A stretch of DNA of 64,000 nt from contig CAMTVY010000006.1 in the NCBI GenBank assembly GCA_947085325.1, positions 1-64,000 on the forward strand. The letters are read 5' to 3'. A program made the position numbers and the translations under genes. The stretch is from JAQBXX01 sp947085325 (GTDB lineage Bacteria; Pseudomonadota; Gammaproteobacteria; SURF-13). Shown here piece after piece: positions 16,506 to 24,909 of this stretch. The notes beneath the pieces were generated by a model. The model saw only the letters and a list, made by a program, of their open reading frames with translations, did no database searches and had not been told where the DNA came from. Position 1 is the stretch's first letter. The number at the start of each line of letters is the position of its first letter.

Positions 16506-17145
16506 CCTGTGTGCCGGATGCCACGGCGGCAACCTCGCCGTCCACAGCGGCAGAAATCTCTGTAGCCCCAGACTGCGTAGCTGCCAGGCCGGTTTCCAGC
16601 GCGGCGAGCATGTCCGCATCCGGCGCATGGATTTCCGACAAGGGCGGCAACTGACTCAGACTGGTGAGGCTGAAGTGATCCAGAAATTGACGTGTCGTAC
16701 CATAGAGCACGGGTTTTCCCGGCACGTCACGATGACCAATGCTGCGTATCCACTCGCGCTCAAGCAGCGTCTTGATGATGGTCGTGCTTACTGCAACTCC
16801 GCGCACTTCTTCGATTTCACCGCGCGTAATGGGCTGGCGGTAAGCGATCAGGGACAGCGTTTCCAGCAGCGCACGCGAATAGCGCTGTGGACGCTCCTCC
16901 CACAGCCGGGCAAGCCAGGGGCTCAACTCCTGCCTGGCCTGAAAGCGGTAGCCGCTGCCGACTTCGACCAGCTCGACACCCCGCGTCGCGCACTCCTCGC
17001 CCAGCATACCCAGCAGTTCACCTACCTGCTCGCGTGACGGTCGCTCTTCGTCGCTGAACAGCGTCAGCAGCCGCTCCACGCTGAGCGGCTCTTCCGCCGC
17101 GTACAGCGCTGCCTCAATCACATTTTTCAATTGGCCGGCATTCAT
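16498..17145 (-). CDS. scpB: Segregation and condensation protein B
   Basis: Winged-helix partner of ScpA in the SMC condensin complex, acting on the nucleoid. Seen: LKNVIEAALYAAEEPLSVE at the N-terminus, the RALLETLSLIAYRQPITRGE block and VRGVAVSTTIIKTLLEREW with YGTTRQFLDHF, the core of ScpB; 215 residues with an acidic variable tail. ATG 17145 overlaps the scpA stop in ATGA; an in-frame ATG 39 nt upstream within scpA is less likely. Confidence 0.94.
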   Translation of the reverse strand: MNAGQLKNVIEAALYAAEEPLSVERLLTLFSDEERPSREQVGELLGMLGEECATRGVELVEVGSGYRFQARQELSPWLARLWEERPQRYSRALLETLSLIAYRQPITRGEIEEVRGVAVSTTIIKTLLEREWIRSIGHRDVPGKPVLYGTTRQFLDHFSLTSLSQLPPLSEIHAPDADMLAALETGLAATQSGATEISAAVDGEVAAVASGTQGE

Positions 17146-17957
17146 TGGTTTGTGCTCGCAGCCCTCACGTAAATGGGCGCCCATGCCTCGTTCTGGGTAA
17201 AATCGATCAGTGATTCCTTGACCAGTTCGAGCAGCGCGAGAAAGGTAACCACCACGCCGCTGCGGCCATCGCTGATGTTAAACAGCGTGCTGAATTCGAC
17301 AAATTTGTCTCCCCGCAACTGGCTCAACACCTGCGACATGCGCTCCCGTACAGACAGGGGCTCGCGCCGGATATGGTGATGGGTAAACATCACCGCACGC
17401 TGCATCAGATCCCTGAAGGCGTGCAGCAGTTCGTCCAGGCTTACTGTAGGCTGGGGCCGGGCATGCTCGGTCAGCGTCACCATCGCCAGCGCATGAAACA
17501 CGTCACGCCCAAGCTGGGGCCGAGCGTCCAGCTGATCTGAAGCCTGCTTGAAACGTTCGTACTCCTGCAGCCTGCGTACCAGCTCCGCGCGCGGGTCGTC
17601 TTCCTCAGCGATCAGCGGCGGACGCGGCAGCAGCATGCGCGACTTGATCTCGGCCAGCATGGCGGCCATCAGCAGATATTCCGCCGCCAGCTCCAGCCGC
17701 AGGCCCTGCATCATATCCACGTATACAATATATTGCTCCGTGATGCGCGCGATGGGAATATTGAGGATATCAAGGTTCTGGCGCTTGATCAGGTATAGCA
17801 GCAGATCCAGCGGGCCTTCGAAGGTGGTTTCAAGAATGACCTCCAGCGCGTCTGGCGGTATGTAGAGATCCAGCGGAAAACGCGTCAGCGGTGTGCCCTG
17901 GATGATCGCCAGCGGCAGTTCGGCCTGCACGTTGTCTTGGGTATCGGTGGTCTGCAT
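17142..17957 (-). CDS. scpA: Segregation and condensation protein A
   Basis: Kleisin-like bridge of the SMC-ScpAB complex. Seen: FEGPLDLLLYLIKRQNLDI near residue 50, the family signature, followed by YLLMAAMLAEIKSRMLLP and a C-terminal winged-helix region ending FTQNEAWAPIYV. 271 residues from ATG 17957, which has GAGG 10-13 nt upstream and sits 10 nt after the trpS stop. A longer frame to 18086 overlaps trpS and lacks family similarity. Confidence 0.94.
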   Translation of the reverse strand: MQTTDTQDNVQAELPLAIIQGTPLTRFPLDLYIPPDALEVILETTFEGPLDLLLYLIKRQNLDILNIPIARITEQYIVYVDMMQGLRLELAAEYLLMAAMLAEIKSRMLLPRPPLIAEEDDPRAELVRRLQEYERFKQASDQLDARPQLGRDVFHALAMVTLTEHARPQPTVSLDELLHAFRDLMQRAVMFTHHHIRREPLSVRERMSQVLSQLRGDKFVEFSTLFNISDGRSGVVVTFLALLELVKESLIDFTQNEAWAPIYVRAASTNQ

Positions 17958-17967
17958 CAGTATGCCC

Positions 17968-19185
17968 TCAACGGTACACGAGACCCATCGCCTGACGCAC
18001 CTCGTCCAGCGTGCTGCGCGCCACGTCACGTGCCGCGTCGCAACCCTCAGCGATGATGCTGCGCACCAGTCCGGGGTTTGCAGCAAACTCCTGCGCCCGC
18101 TCCCGGATCGGCGCCAGCTCCGCCTGTATCGCCTCGATCAGGGGTTTTTTGCAATCCAGGCAGCCGATGTCTGCACTGCGACACCCCTGTTGCACCCAGC
18201 CCTTGAGTTCGTCACCGGAGTATACCTGGTGCAGCGCCCATACCGGGCATTTCTCAGGCTCACCCGGGTCGGTTCTGCGCACGCGTGCAGGGTCGGTGGG
18301 CATGGCGCGCAGCTTGGTTTCAACCACTTTGGGGTCTTCCCGCAATGAAATGGTGTTGTTGTACGACTTCGACATCTTCTGACCGTCCAGCCCCGGCATC
18401 TTGGGTGTGGGCGTGAGCAAGGCGTGCGGCTCCACCAGAATAATGCGCCCACCGCCCTCCAGATAGCCAAACAAGCGTTCACGGTCGCCCAGCGTAATGT
18501 TCTGGCGCGCCTCGATCAGGGCGCGCGCGGTCTCTATTGCGGAATGGTCGCCCTGCTCCTGATAGCGCTTGAGCAGTTCCCTGTAGTGTGCAGCATTTTT
18601 GCCGCCCAGCTTCTTGATAGCGGCCTCCGCCTTTTCCTCGAACCCGCGCTCACGCCCGTACATATGGTTGAAGCGGCGCGCTACTTCACGCGTCAACTCC
18701 ACATGCGCCACCTGATCTTCCCCCACCGGCACCTGCCCGGCCTTGTAGATCAGTATGTCCGCACTCTGTAACAGCGGGTAGCCGAGAAATCCGTAGGTGG
18801 CGAGATCCTTTTCCTTGAGCTTTTCCTGCTGATCCTTGTAGCTCGGCACGCGCTCCAGCCAGCCCAGCGGCGTAATCATGGACAGCAGCAAGTGCAGCTC
18901 GGCATGCTCCGGCACGCGCGACTGGATAAACAGCCTGGCAGCACCGGGATTGATGTCTACCGCCAGCCAGTCGATCACCATGTCCCACACGCTTTCACTG
19001 ATGATTGACGGGTCTTCGTATTGCGTAGTGAGTGCGTGCCAGTCGGCAATAAAGAAAAAACATTCGTATTCGTGCTGCAACCGCAGCCAGTTTTTCAGCA
19101 CGCCATGATAATGGCCAAGATGCAGTTGTCCGGTCGGCCGCATGCCTGAAATCACGCGCCGGTGTTGTGTCGGTATGGAGCTCAA
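17968..19185 (-). CDS. trpS: Tryptophanyl-tRNA synthetase
   Basis: Charges tRNA-Trp. Seen: class I HIGH-type motif TGQLHLGHYHGV (~residues 17-28), KMSKS motif GQKMSKSYNN, QVPVGEDQVAHVELTRE. At 405 residues it is ~70 longer than the E. coli enzyme because of an insertion between the VGEDQ segment and the KMSKS loop (KLGGKNAAHYRELLKR region), a form found in many beta- and gammaproteobacteria. Heads the scpA-scpB-rluB run, and follows the M50 protease by 12 nt. Confidence 0.96.
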   Translation of the reverse strand: MSSIPTQHRRVISGMRPTGQLHLGHYHGVLKNWLRLQHEYECFFFIADWHALTTQYEDPSIISESVWDMVIDWLAVDINPGAARLFIQSRVPEHAELHLLLSMITPLGWLERVPSYKDQQEKLKEKDLATYGFLGYPLLQSADILIYKAGQVPVGEDQVAHVELTREVARRFNHMYGRERGFEEKAEAAIKKLGGKNAAHYRELLKRYQEQGDHSAIETARALIEARQNITLGDRERLFGYLEGGGRIILVEPHALLTPTPKMPGLDGQKMSKSYNNTISLREDPKVVETKLRAMPTDPARVRRTDPGEPEKCPVWALHQVYSGDELKGWVQQGCRSADIGCLDCKKPLIEAIQAELAPIRERAQEFAANPGLVRSIIAEGCDAARDVARSTLDEVRQAMGLVYR

Positions 19186-19197
19186 GCAGCAGTCTCC

Positions 19198-19854
19198 TCA
19201 GAGTCCGGCCAGATAGTACAGTGCACTTTGTATGGCCTGCACCGGGGGATAAAGGATGCTGCTGAGCAGCCCGCTCATCAGCAACAGCACCAGTATGATC
19301 ATGCCATACGGCTCGATGCGGTTAAACTGCCATGACCATGGCCCCGGCAACAATCCTGAGAGCACGCGGCCGCCGTCGAGCGGCGGTATCGGCAGCAGGT
19401 TCAGCACCAGCAGGATCACATTGATGAAGATGCCCGCGCCGCCCATATAGATCATGAATTGCCCCACTGCCCCGGACGCAGGTCCGAGGCTGATGCCGAG
19501 TTTCATTACGCCGGCCCAGAGCAAGGCCATGAGCAAATTGGAGAGGGGTCCCGCCACGGCTACCAGTGCCATGTCGCGTTTCGGATGCCTGAGATTTTCC
19601 CAGGTCACGGGCACCGGCTTGGCCCAGCCAAAGATGAACGGCAGCTTGAATGCCAGCATCAGCAGCGGCACCAGGACAGTGCCGACAGGATCAATGTGCT
19701 TGATCGGGTTTAGCGTAAGACGCCCCAGCATCATTGCGGTCGGGTCGCCCAGTTTGCGCGCCACCCAGCCATGGGCGACTTCATGCACCGTGATGGCAAA
19801 CAACACCGGCAGCGCCCACACGGCAATGCGCTGCATCAGACTCAACTCTTCCAT
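19198..19854 (-). CDS. Site-2 protease family zinc metalloprotease (M50)
   Basis: Inner-membrane protease of 218 residues with about five or six hydrophobic segments. Seen: zinc motif HEVAHGW (residues ~22-28, HExxH) and the second ligand motif NLLPIPPLDGGRVL (~150-163). It lacks a PDZ domain, so it belongs to the small YwhC/Rv-type S2P group rather than RseP. Neighbours (yciO, rnm upstream; trpS downstream) are conserved in gammaproteobacteria but give no substrate. Confidence 0.92.
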   Translation of the reverse strand: MEELSLMQRIAVWALPVLFAITVHEVAHGWVARKLGDPTAMMLGRLTLNPIKHIDPVGTVLVPLLMLAFKLPFIFGWAKPVPVTWENLRHPKRDMALVAVAGPLSNLLMALLWAGVMKLGISLGPASGAVGQFMIYMGGAGIFINVILLVLNLLPIPPLDGGRVLSGLLPGPWSWQFNRIEPYGMIILVLLLMSGLLSSILYPPVQAIQSALYYLAGL

Positions 19855-19907
19855 GAACGGATTATACCTGCTTTAGGGCGGGCCCTGAAATTTGAATCAG
19901 GCCGGCC

Positions 19908-20531
19908 TCAGCCGCCCACGACCGCCTGTATGTCGCCCTTGCCGTGGCGCGTAATCTCCGGCACATCGCCCACCATATCCACCACCGTGGTGGGCTCCAG
20001 CCCGCAGTTGCCGCCATCAATGACCACATCCACCTGATGCGCCAGCACTGTCCGGATCTCCTCGGCATCATTCAACGGCAGCCCGGTGCCCGGCATGATC
20101 AGCGTGGAACTCATCAGCGGCTCGCCCAACGCCTCCAGCAAGGCCTGGGTGATGGCATTCTCAGGCACCCGCAGGCCGATAGTCTTGCGCTTGGCATGTT
20201 GCAGGCGGCGCGGCACTTCGTGCGACGCGCTCAGTATAAAAGTATATGGGCCCGGCGTGAGTTTTTTCAGCAGGCGGTAAGCCACGTTATCGACCTTGGC
20301 GTAGGTGGCAATTTCAGACAGGTCACGACAGACCAATGTGAAATTGTGTTTGTCATCGACCGCGCGAATACGGCGGATGCGTTCCATTGCGGTCTTGTCG
20401 CCGATGTGGCAGCCGAGCGCATAACATGAGTCGGTGGGATATGCGATCACCGCGCCCGCCCGCAGCGCGGCCACTACCTGATTGATCAAGCGTAGTTGCG
20501 GGTTTTGCGGATGAATATGGAAATACAGCAC
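19908..20531 (-). CDS. yciO: YciO/YrdC/Sua5 family protein
   Basis: 207 residues with the YrdC fold: AVIAYPTDSCYALGCHIGD near residue 28, KLTPGPYTFIL, GLRVPENAI and GEPLMSSTLI. The sequence is closer to YciO than to TsaC/Sua5, because it lacks the long C-terminal Sua5 domain and sits next to rnm as in E. coli. Sua5/TsaC makes threonylcarbamoyl-AMP for tRNA t6A; YciO-type paralogs have weak or unclear activity, so do not assume tRNA modification. Confidence 0.9.
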   Translation of the reverse strand: MLYFHIHPQNPQLRLINQVVAALRAGAVIAYPTDSCYALGCHIGDKTAMERIRRIRAVDDKHNFTLVCRDLSEIATYAKVDNVAYRLLKKLTPGPYTFILSASHEVPRRLQHAKRKTIGLRVPENAITQALLEALGEPLMSSTLIMPGTGLPLNDAEEIRTVLAHQVDVVIDGGNCGLEPTTVVDMVGDVPEITRHGKGDIQAVVGG

Positions 20532-20555
20532 GCAGAAGTTTCTCGGGTGGTGTGG

Positions 20556-21401
20556 TCAATGTGCTGCATTCTGCCAGTCACTCCAGACCGGCGTACAGCC
20601 TGACGGTAGCGGCGGCAGTTTGCCGAGTTCGAGCCACGGCTGCTCCGGGCCATGATAGTCAGAGCCGGCAGAGGCCAGCAGGTCGAACTCCCTGGCGTAA
20701 TTCGCCATCGTGTAGTAATCGTTGCGGCTGTGGCTGCCCGATACGACTTCGATCGCAGCACCGCCATGCTGCTTGAATTCGCCCAGCAGTTGACGCAGGC
20801 GGGTAGCAGTGAGCTTGTAACGTGCCGGATGCGCGATAACCGCCTGCCCGCCGGCGCTGTGTATCCAGTGCAAGGCCTCCGGCAACGTAGCCCACTCGCC
20901 TGCGACATACCCCGGCTTGCCCTGCGTGAGATACTTCTTGAATACTTGGCCCAGGTCTTTGGCATATCCGCGTTCGACCAGATAACGCGCAAAGTGGGTG
21001 CGGCTCAGGATCGTGCCGTGGGCATACGCGCTGGCGCCCGCATACGCATTTTCGATGCCGCGCTTTTCGAGACGGCGCCCCATCTCCTCCGCACGCCAGT
21101 CGCGAAAGGCGCGCATTGCCGCCAGCCCCTGCTGCAATACAGCGTTGGTGTGGTCTATACCCAAACCCACGACGTGGATCGTCTTGCCCTGCCATGTCAC
21201 CGATATCTCGACACCGGGCAGCAGCGTGATCCCCAGGGTGGCGGCAGCAGCCAAGGCCTCGTGCAGGCCGTCGGTGACATCGTGATCCGTCAGCGCCAGC
21301 ACATTCACCCCCTGCTGTGCGGCACGCGTAACGAGTTCGACGGGGCTGAGCGTGCCGTCGGAGGCGGTCGAGTGGCTGTGCAGGTCGTAACGCAGACTCA
21401 T
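20556..21401 (-). CDS. rnm: PHP-domain exoribonuclease RNase AM (YciV)
   Basis: 281 residues. PHP metal motifs: YDLHSHSTASDGTLSP (residues ~5-20), LALTDHDVTDG (~37-47), GVEISVTW, VIAHPARY and SGSHSRN/AGSDYHGP in the C-terminal half. The E. coli relative is a 5'-3' exoribonuclease that matures 5' ends of rRNA and trims 3'-phosphorylated nucleotides. Located 24 nt upstream of yciO, as in enterobacteria. Confidence 0.9.
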   Translation of the reverse strand: MSLRYDLHSHSTASDGTLSPVELVTRAAQQGVNVLALTDHDVTDGLHEALAAAATLGITLLPGVEISVTWQGKTIHVVGLGIDHTNAVLQQGLAAMRAFRDWRAEEMGRRLEKRGIENAYAGASAYAHGTILSRTHFARYLVERGYAKDLGQVFKKYLTQGKPGYVAGEWATLPEALHWIHSAGGQAVIAHPARYKLTATRLRQLLGEFKQHGGAAIEVVSGSHSRNDYYTMANYAREFDLLASAGSDYHGPEQPWLELGKLPPLPSGCTPVWSDWQNAAH

Positions 21402-21497
21402 TAAGGCGGGCGGGCCAGAGGGAAACGTGACGGCTAGTATGCACTATCCGGCCCCGTTTTGGCAGGCTGCCCGGCTACGATGCGGCGCAAAAAATGT

Positions 21498-21503
21498 TAT
21501 AAT
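21498..21503 (+). promoter_or_regulatory. Consensus -10 box upstream of fdxA
   Basis: A perfect TATAAT lies 40 nt before the fdxA ATG, followed by a GGAG ribosome-binding sequence at 21529-21532. No good -35 is present at 16-18 bp, so an activator or extended promoter element may be involved. Confidence 0.5.
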
Positions 21504-21542
21504 ACGCGTCTTGCATGGCATCAGGATTGGAGCCCGGTCAAC

Positions 21543-21866
21543 ATGACTTTCGTCGTCACGGAAAATTGCATCAAGTGCAAATACATGGATTGCATAGAGG
21601 TATGCCCGGTGGATTGCTTCCACGAAGGGCCCAATTTTCTGGTCATTGACCCGGATGAATGCATCGATTGCACCCTGTGCGAGCCGGAGTGTCCCGCCAA
21701 CGCCATCCTCGCCGAGGATGCCGTGCCCGATGACCAGAAACATTTCACTCCGCTCAACGCCGAGCTTGCCAAACAGTGGCCGGTGATTACCGAAAAGGGC
21801 GAGCCGCCGGCCGACGCCAAGGAATGGGATGGCGTGCCAGACAAGCTCAGCTACCTTGAGCGTTAA
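21543..21866 (+). CDS. fdxA: Seven-iron ferredoxin FdxA (3Fe-4S + 4Fe-4S)
   Basis: 107 residues, closely similar throughout to Azotobacter vinelandii ferredoxin I. Cluster ligands are visible: TENCIKCKYMDC with Cys9 and Cys17 plus a distal Cys for the 3Fe-4S cluster, Cys21 and CIDCTLCEPECP for the 4Fe-4S cluster. The C-terminal ~45 residues ending DKLSYLER are the usual FdI extension. Cytoplasmic electron carrier; partners cannot be told from position because flanking genes are a divergent nuclease and a DNA-repair pair. ATG 21543 chosen over an upstream in-frame ATG at 21459 that precedes the promoter. Confidence 0.96.
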   Translation: MTFVVTENCIKCKYMDCIEVCPVDCFHEGPNFLVIDPDECIDCTLCEPECPANAILAEDAVPDDQKHFTPLNAELAKQWPVITEKGEPPADAKEWDGVPDKLSYLER

Positions 21867-21969
21867 GCACAGACGGCGCACACCGAAGCAGCCTCGCCGC
21901 GTCGCATAACCACAGTCAGGCGCTGTGGCAGGTTAAATTTCCAGCATCAGGGTCGAGCGCATCAAAGCT

Positions 21970-24909
21970 ATGGCTGGCGCAGCGCTTTCCGAAACGGTTC
22001 CCTCGCCGCTCCTGGTACCTTACCACCAGGATCCGTTACCGCTTCTTGCCGACCACATTCTCGACCACCACACGGCTGACCTGAGCCAGGTGGTGATTCT
22101 GTTGCCGCATCTGCAGCCGGCTGCCCGGCTGCGCCACTGCCTGTTGCACGCCGCCAGCCGGCGCCAACGCCCCGCCCTGCTCGGCCCGCGTATTACCACC
22201 TTGCGCCAGTGGGCTGAACGCCACTGCGGCGACACGCCCGTGTTATCCCGTCACGCCGCCGAGCTGATGCTGGCAGAGGCCTTGCTCCAGCACCCCGTCA
22301 TGGTGGGCGATGACCAGCCGTGGCGCCTCGTCGACAGCCTGTTGCAACTGTTCGACGAGCTGACGCTGCACGCCGTGCACCTGCCGGATGACCTGGAACA
22401 GTTCACGCAACAACTGCTCACTGCGTATGGCATGCCAGCCGGCACCAGCGGACTCAGCCGCGAGGCGAAACTGGTGCACACCCTCTGGCGCGCATGGCAG
22501 GAGCAACTGCACGCGCAAGAGACGCGCGATGCCAGCAGCGCCTATCTGGCTGCACTGGGTGCGAGCCTGTCTGCGGCAGCGGGCATCACTACAGAAACAC
22601 ACTTCTATCTTGCAGCCAGCCCCGAGCTAACGCCCGCCGAAATCGCGTGGGCGGCTGCACTCGCCGGGCAGGGCCGGCTGACCTGGGTATGTCACGGCCT
22701 GCCCGAGCACGCCGTCGGCAGCGCCGACTACCACCCCGATGCCCCCCTCCAAGGCCTCTTTCATAAGATAAATATTAATTATAAATCAGTTAATTATAGT
22801 GATACTCTAACCTCATTAATTAACTGTGTTTATACGCTTGAACCCACCGCGCTTAAATCCCGGGCAGAGGCCTACGCAGCGCAACAGCCCGTCAGCCCGG
22901 CGCAGGACCGGCTCCACCTGCTGCATGCAGGTGAGGCCGAGCAGGAGGCGCGGGCCATCGCCCTGCAAGTCCGGCGCTGGCTGCTGGAGGGCGCCACCCG
23001 CATCGGCATCGTCGCCGAAGACCGGCGGCTGGCACGCCGGGTGCGGGCACTGCTGGAGCGGGCCGAGATCACGGTACAGGATCACGCCGGCTGGGCCCTG
23101 TCCACGACCAGCGCAGCCAGCGTGCTGGAGCGCTGGTTGCAAGCGGTCGAAGAAGATTTCGCCGCGTTGCCGCTGCTCGATGTGCTCAAGTCCCCGTTTG
23201 TATTCTCCGGCCAGAACCGCGCCGAGTGGCTGGCCGCCATCTATCGCTTTGAACAGGATGTGGTGCAGCATGAGAACATTGGCCGCAACCTCACGCGTTA
23301 CCGCAAGCACCTCGCCTATCGCCAGGCACGATTACCGGCGAGTTTTGCAGCGGCCTCGCGCGCCGTGGCCGAACTGCTCAACAAGATTGAATACGCCGCC
23401 GCGCCGCTGCTGCTGTTTCAGGCCGGCAAGTCACACCGGCCTGAAGACCTGTTGAATGCTGCCGAAGAAAGCCTGCGCCGGCTTGGAATTACAGCAGCCT
23501 GGACGACAGACGCTGCGGGGCAGTCGGTGCTGCGTGAACTACGCGCCATGCGCCAGGCACTGCCCGGCCGCTCACTGCGCATGCGCTGGCCGGATTTCAG
23601 GACCTGGCTGGGGCGCACTCTGGAGCGCGTCAACTTTATCCCGGTCGTGAACGATGAGCGGGTGCAGCTACTCACCCTGCAACAGACGGCCTACGCCCAC
23701 TTCGATGCCTTGGTGATCGCAGGTGTCGACGCCGCCAACTGGCCCGGCGCGGCTGATAGCTCGCCTTACTTCAACAGTGCGGTACGGCACGAGCTTGCGC
23801 TGCCCACGGCGCACGCCATCCGTACCCGGCGCTTTCACTCTTTTCGCCGCTTACTGCAAAGCGCACCCGCCGTGCTGCTTACGGTCTGCCGCGAGCAACA
23901 GGGGCAGCCGGTGCGACCCAGCCCGTGGCTGGAGCTGCTGCAAACGTTTCATCAACTGGCCTATCGGCAGTCGCTGGAGGATCACACGCTGGCTGCGCTG
24001 TTGCAGGACAGGCGCAGCGAGGTATTTCGCGCCGACACCGCCGACCTGCCAGCGCCGCTGCGCTACCCGCAGCCCAGCGTGCCCACGCTGCTGCTGCCCG
24101 CCACACTGTCTGCCCACGCACACCAGCAAATTATTGACTGCCCCTATCAGTTTTTCGCCGCCCGCTGTTTGGGGCTCAAGCCGGTCGAGGCCTTGCGTGC
24201 GCGGCTGGAGAAATCGGATTACGGCGAACGCATCCATCGCATTCTGAGCGCCTTTCATCGCGGCCAACCCGGTTTGCCCGGTCCGTTCAGCGAGCCCTTG
24301 ACGCCCGTCACCCGCGCCGCCGCCGAACAACTGCTGGCCGCGATCAGTCGCGCCGTCTTTGCGCAGGATCTGGAAGACAACTTTGAGCACCGCGGCTGGC
24401 TCCAGCAGTGGCTCGCAACGCTGCCGTACTACCTCGACTGGCAGACCGAACGGGCGCAGCAGTGGCAGGTCGCCGCCTGTGAACTTGAATTGCAACGCAG
24501 CTGGCCTGAGCTGGCCATCAAGGGCCGCATCGACCGTATCGACAACAGTGTGGATGGTTGCGCTGTGCTCGATTACAAAACCGGCGCAACGCTGCCGTCG
24601 CAGAACGACATCGAGAGCGGCGAGGCGATCCAGCTGCCGTTTTATGCCTTGCTGGCACAGGATCATGAGCACCCTGTAACGCAAGTTGCATACATCGCCA
24701 TCGGCAATGAGAAAATATCCACCGCTGCCCAACTCGAAGGCGCGATGCTCAGCCATATCACCCAGGCCACCGCCGAGCGTCTCCAGCAGGTCATGCAGGA
24801 CATGCGCGCCGGGCAACCGCTGCCTGCGTGGGGCGATGAGAAGACCTGCCGTTACTGCACGATGGCGGGGCTGTGCCGCAAACAAATGTGGCTGAGCGAA
24901 CCCGCATGA
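21970..24909 (+). CDS. AddB-like PD-(D/E)XK nuclease, probable DNA repair protein
   Basis: 979 residues. The first ~650 residues resemble an inactive helicase core as in AddB; the C-terminal ~250 form a RecB-type nuclease domain with GRIDRID and VLDYKTGA (catalytic Asp, Asp/Lys) and cysteines CPYQFFAARC plus CRYCTMAGLC, which match the 4Fe-4S staple of AddB nucleases. It overlaps the AddA-like helicase gene by 4 nt (ATGA), so the two form a complex-encoding operon. Residues ~265-295 are encoded by a strikingly AT-rich patch. Inference: processes double-strand breaks as a heterodimer. No RecBCD genes are visible here. Confidence 0.85.
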   Translation: MAGAALSETVPSPLLVPYHQDPLPLLADHILDHHTADLSQVVILLPHLQPAARLRHCLLHAASRRQRPALLGPRITTLRQWAERHCGDTPVLSRHAAELMLAEALLQHPVMVGDDQPWRLVDSLLQLFDELTLHAVHLPDDLEQFTQQLLTAYGMPAGTSGLSREAKLVHTLWRAWQEQLHAQETRDASSAYLAALGASLSAAAGITTETHFYLAASPELTPAEIAWAAALAGQGRLTWVCHGLPEHAVGSADYHPDAPLQGLFHKININYKSVNYSDTLTSLINCVYTLEPTALKSRAEAYAAQQPVSPAQDRLHLLHAGEAEQEARAIALQVRRWLLEGATRIGIVAEDRRLARRVRALLERAEITVQDHAGWALSTTSAASVLERWLQAVEEDFAALPLLDVLKSPFVFSGQNRAEWLAAIYRFEQDVVQHENIGRNLTRYRKHLAYRQARLPASFAAASRAVAELLNKIEYAAAPLLLFQAGKSHRPEDLLNAAEESLRRLGITAAWTTDAAGQSVLRELRAMRQALPGRSLRMRWPDFRTWLGRTLERVNFIPVVNDERVQLLTLQQTAYAHFDALVIAGVDAANWPGAADSSPYFNSAVRHELALPTAHAIRTRRFHSFRRLLQSAPAVLLTVCREQQGQPVRPSPWLELLQTFHQLAYRQSLEDHTLAALLQDRRSEVFRADTADLPAPLRYPQPSVPTLLLPATLSAHAHQQIIDCPYQFFAARCLGLKPVEALRARLEKSDYGERIHRILSAFHRGQPGLPGPFSEPLTPVTRAAAEQLLAAISRAVFAQDLEDNFEHRGWLQQWLATLPYYLDWQTERAQQWQVAACELELQRSWPELAIKGRIDRIDNSVDGCAVLDYKTGATLPSQNDIESGEAIQLPFYALLAQDHEHPVTQVAYIAIGNEKISTAAQLEGAMLSHITQATAERLQQVMQDMRAGQPLPAWGDEKTCRYCTMAGLCRKQMWLSEPA
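22761..22853. repeat. AT-rich in-frame insert with direct repeats inside the AddB-like gene
   Basis: About 90 bp of very AT-rich sequence inside an otherwise GC-rich coding region. It holds a direct repeat TTAATTATA at 22775-22783 and 22790-22798 and further TTAATTAA-type words. It keeps the reading frame and encodes an Ile/Asn/Ser/Tyr-rich stretch (FHKININYKSVNYSD). Looks like an inserted or slippage-derived segment in a surface loop. Confidence 0.6.

Noticed and set aside
16506..16628. Upstream extension of rluB
   Set aside because: Encoded within scpB in another frame; the S4 domain begins right after GTG 16505.
22775..22798. Promoter-like AT words inside the AddB-like gene
   Set aside because: AT-rich patch gives -10-like words by chance; no downstream start or gene depends on them.
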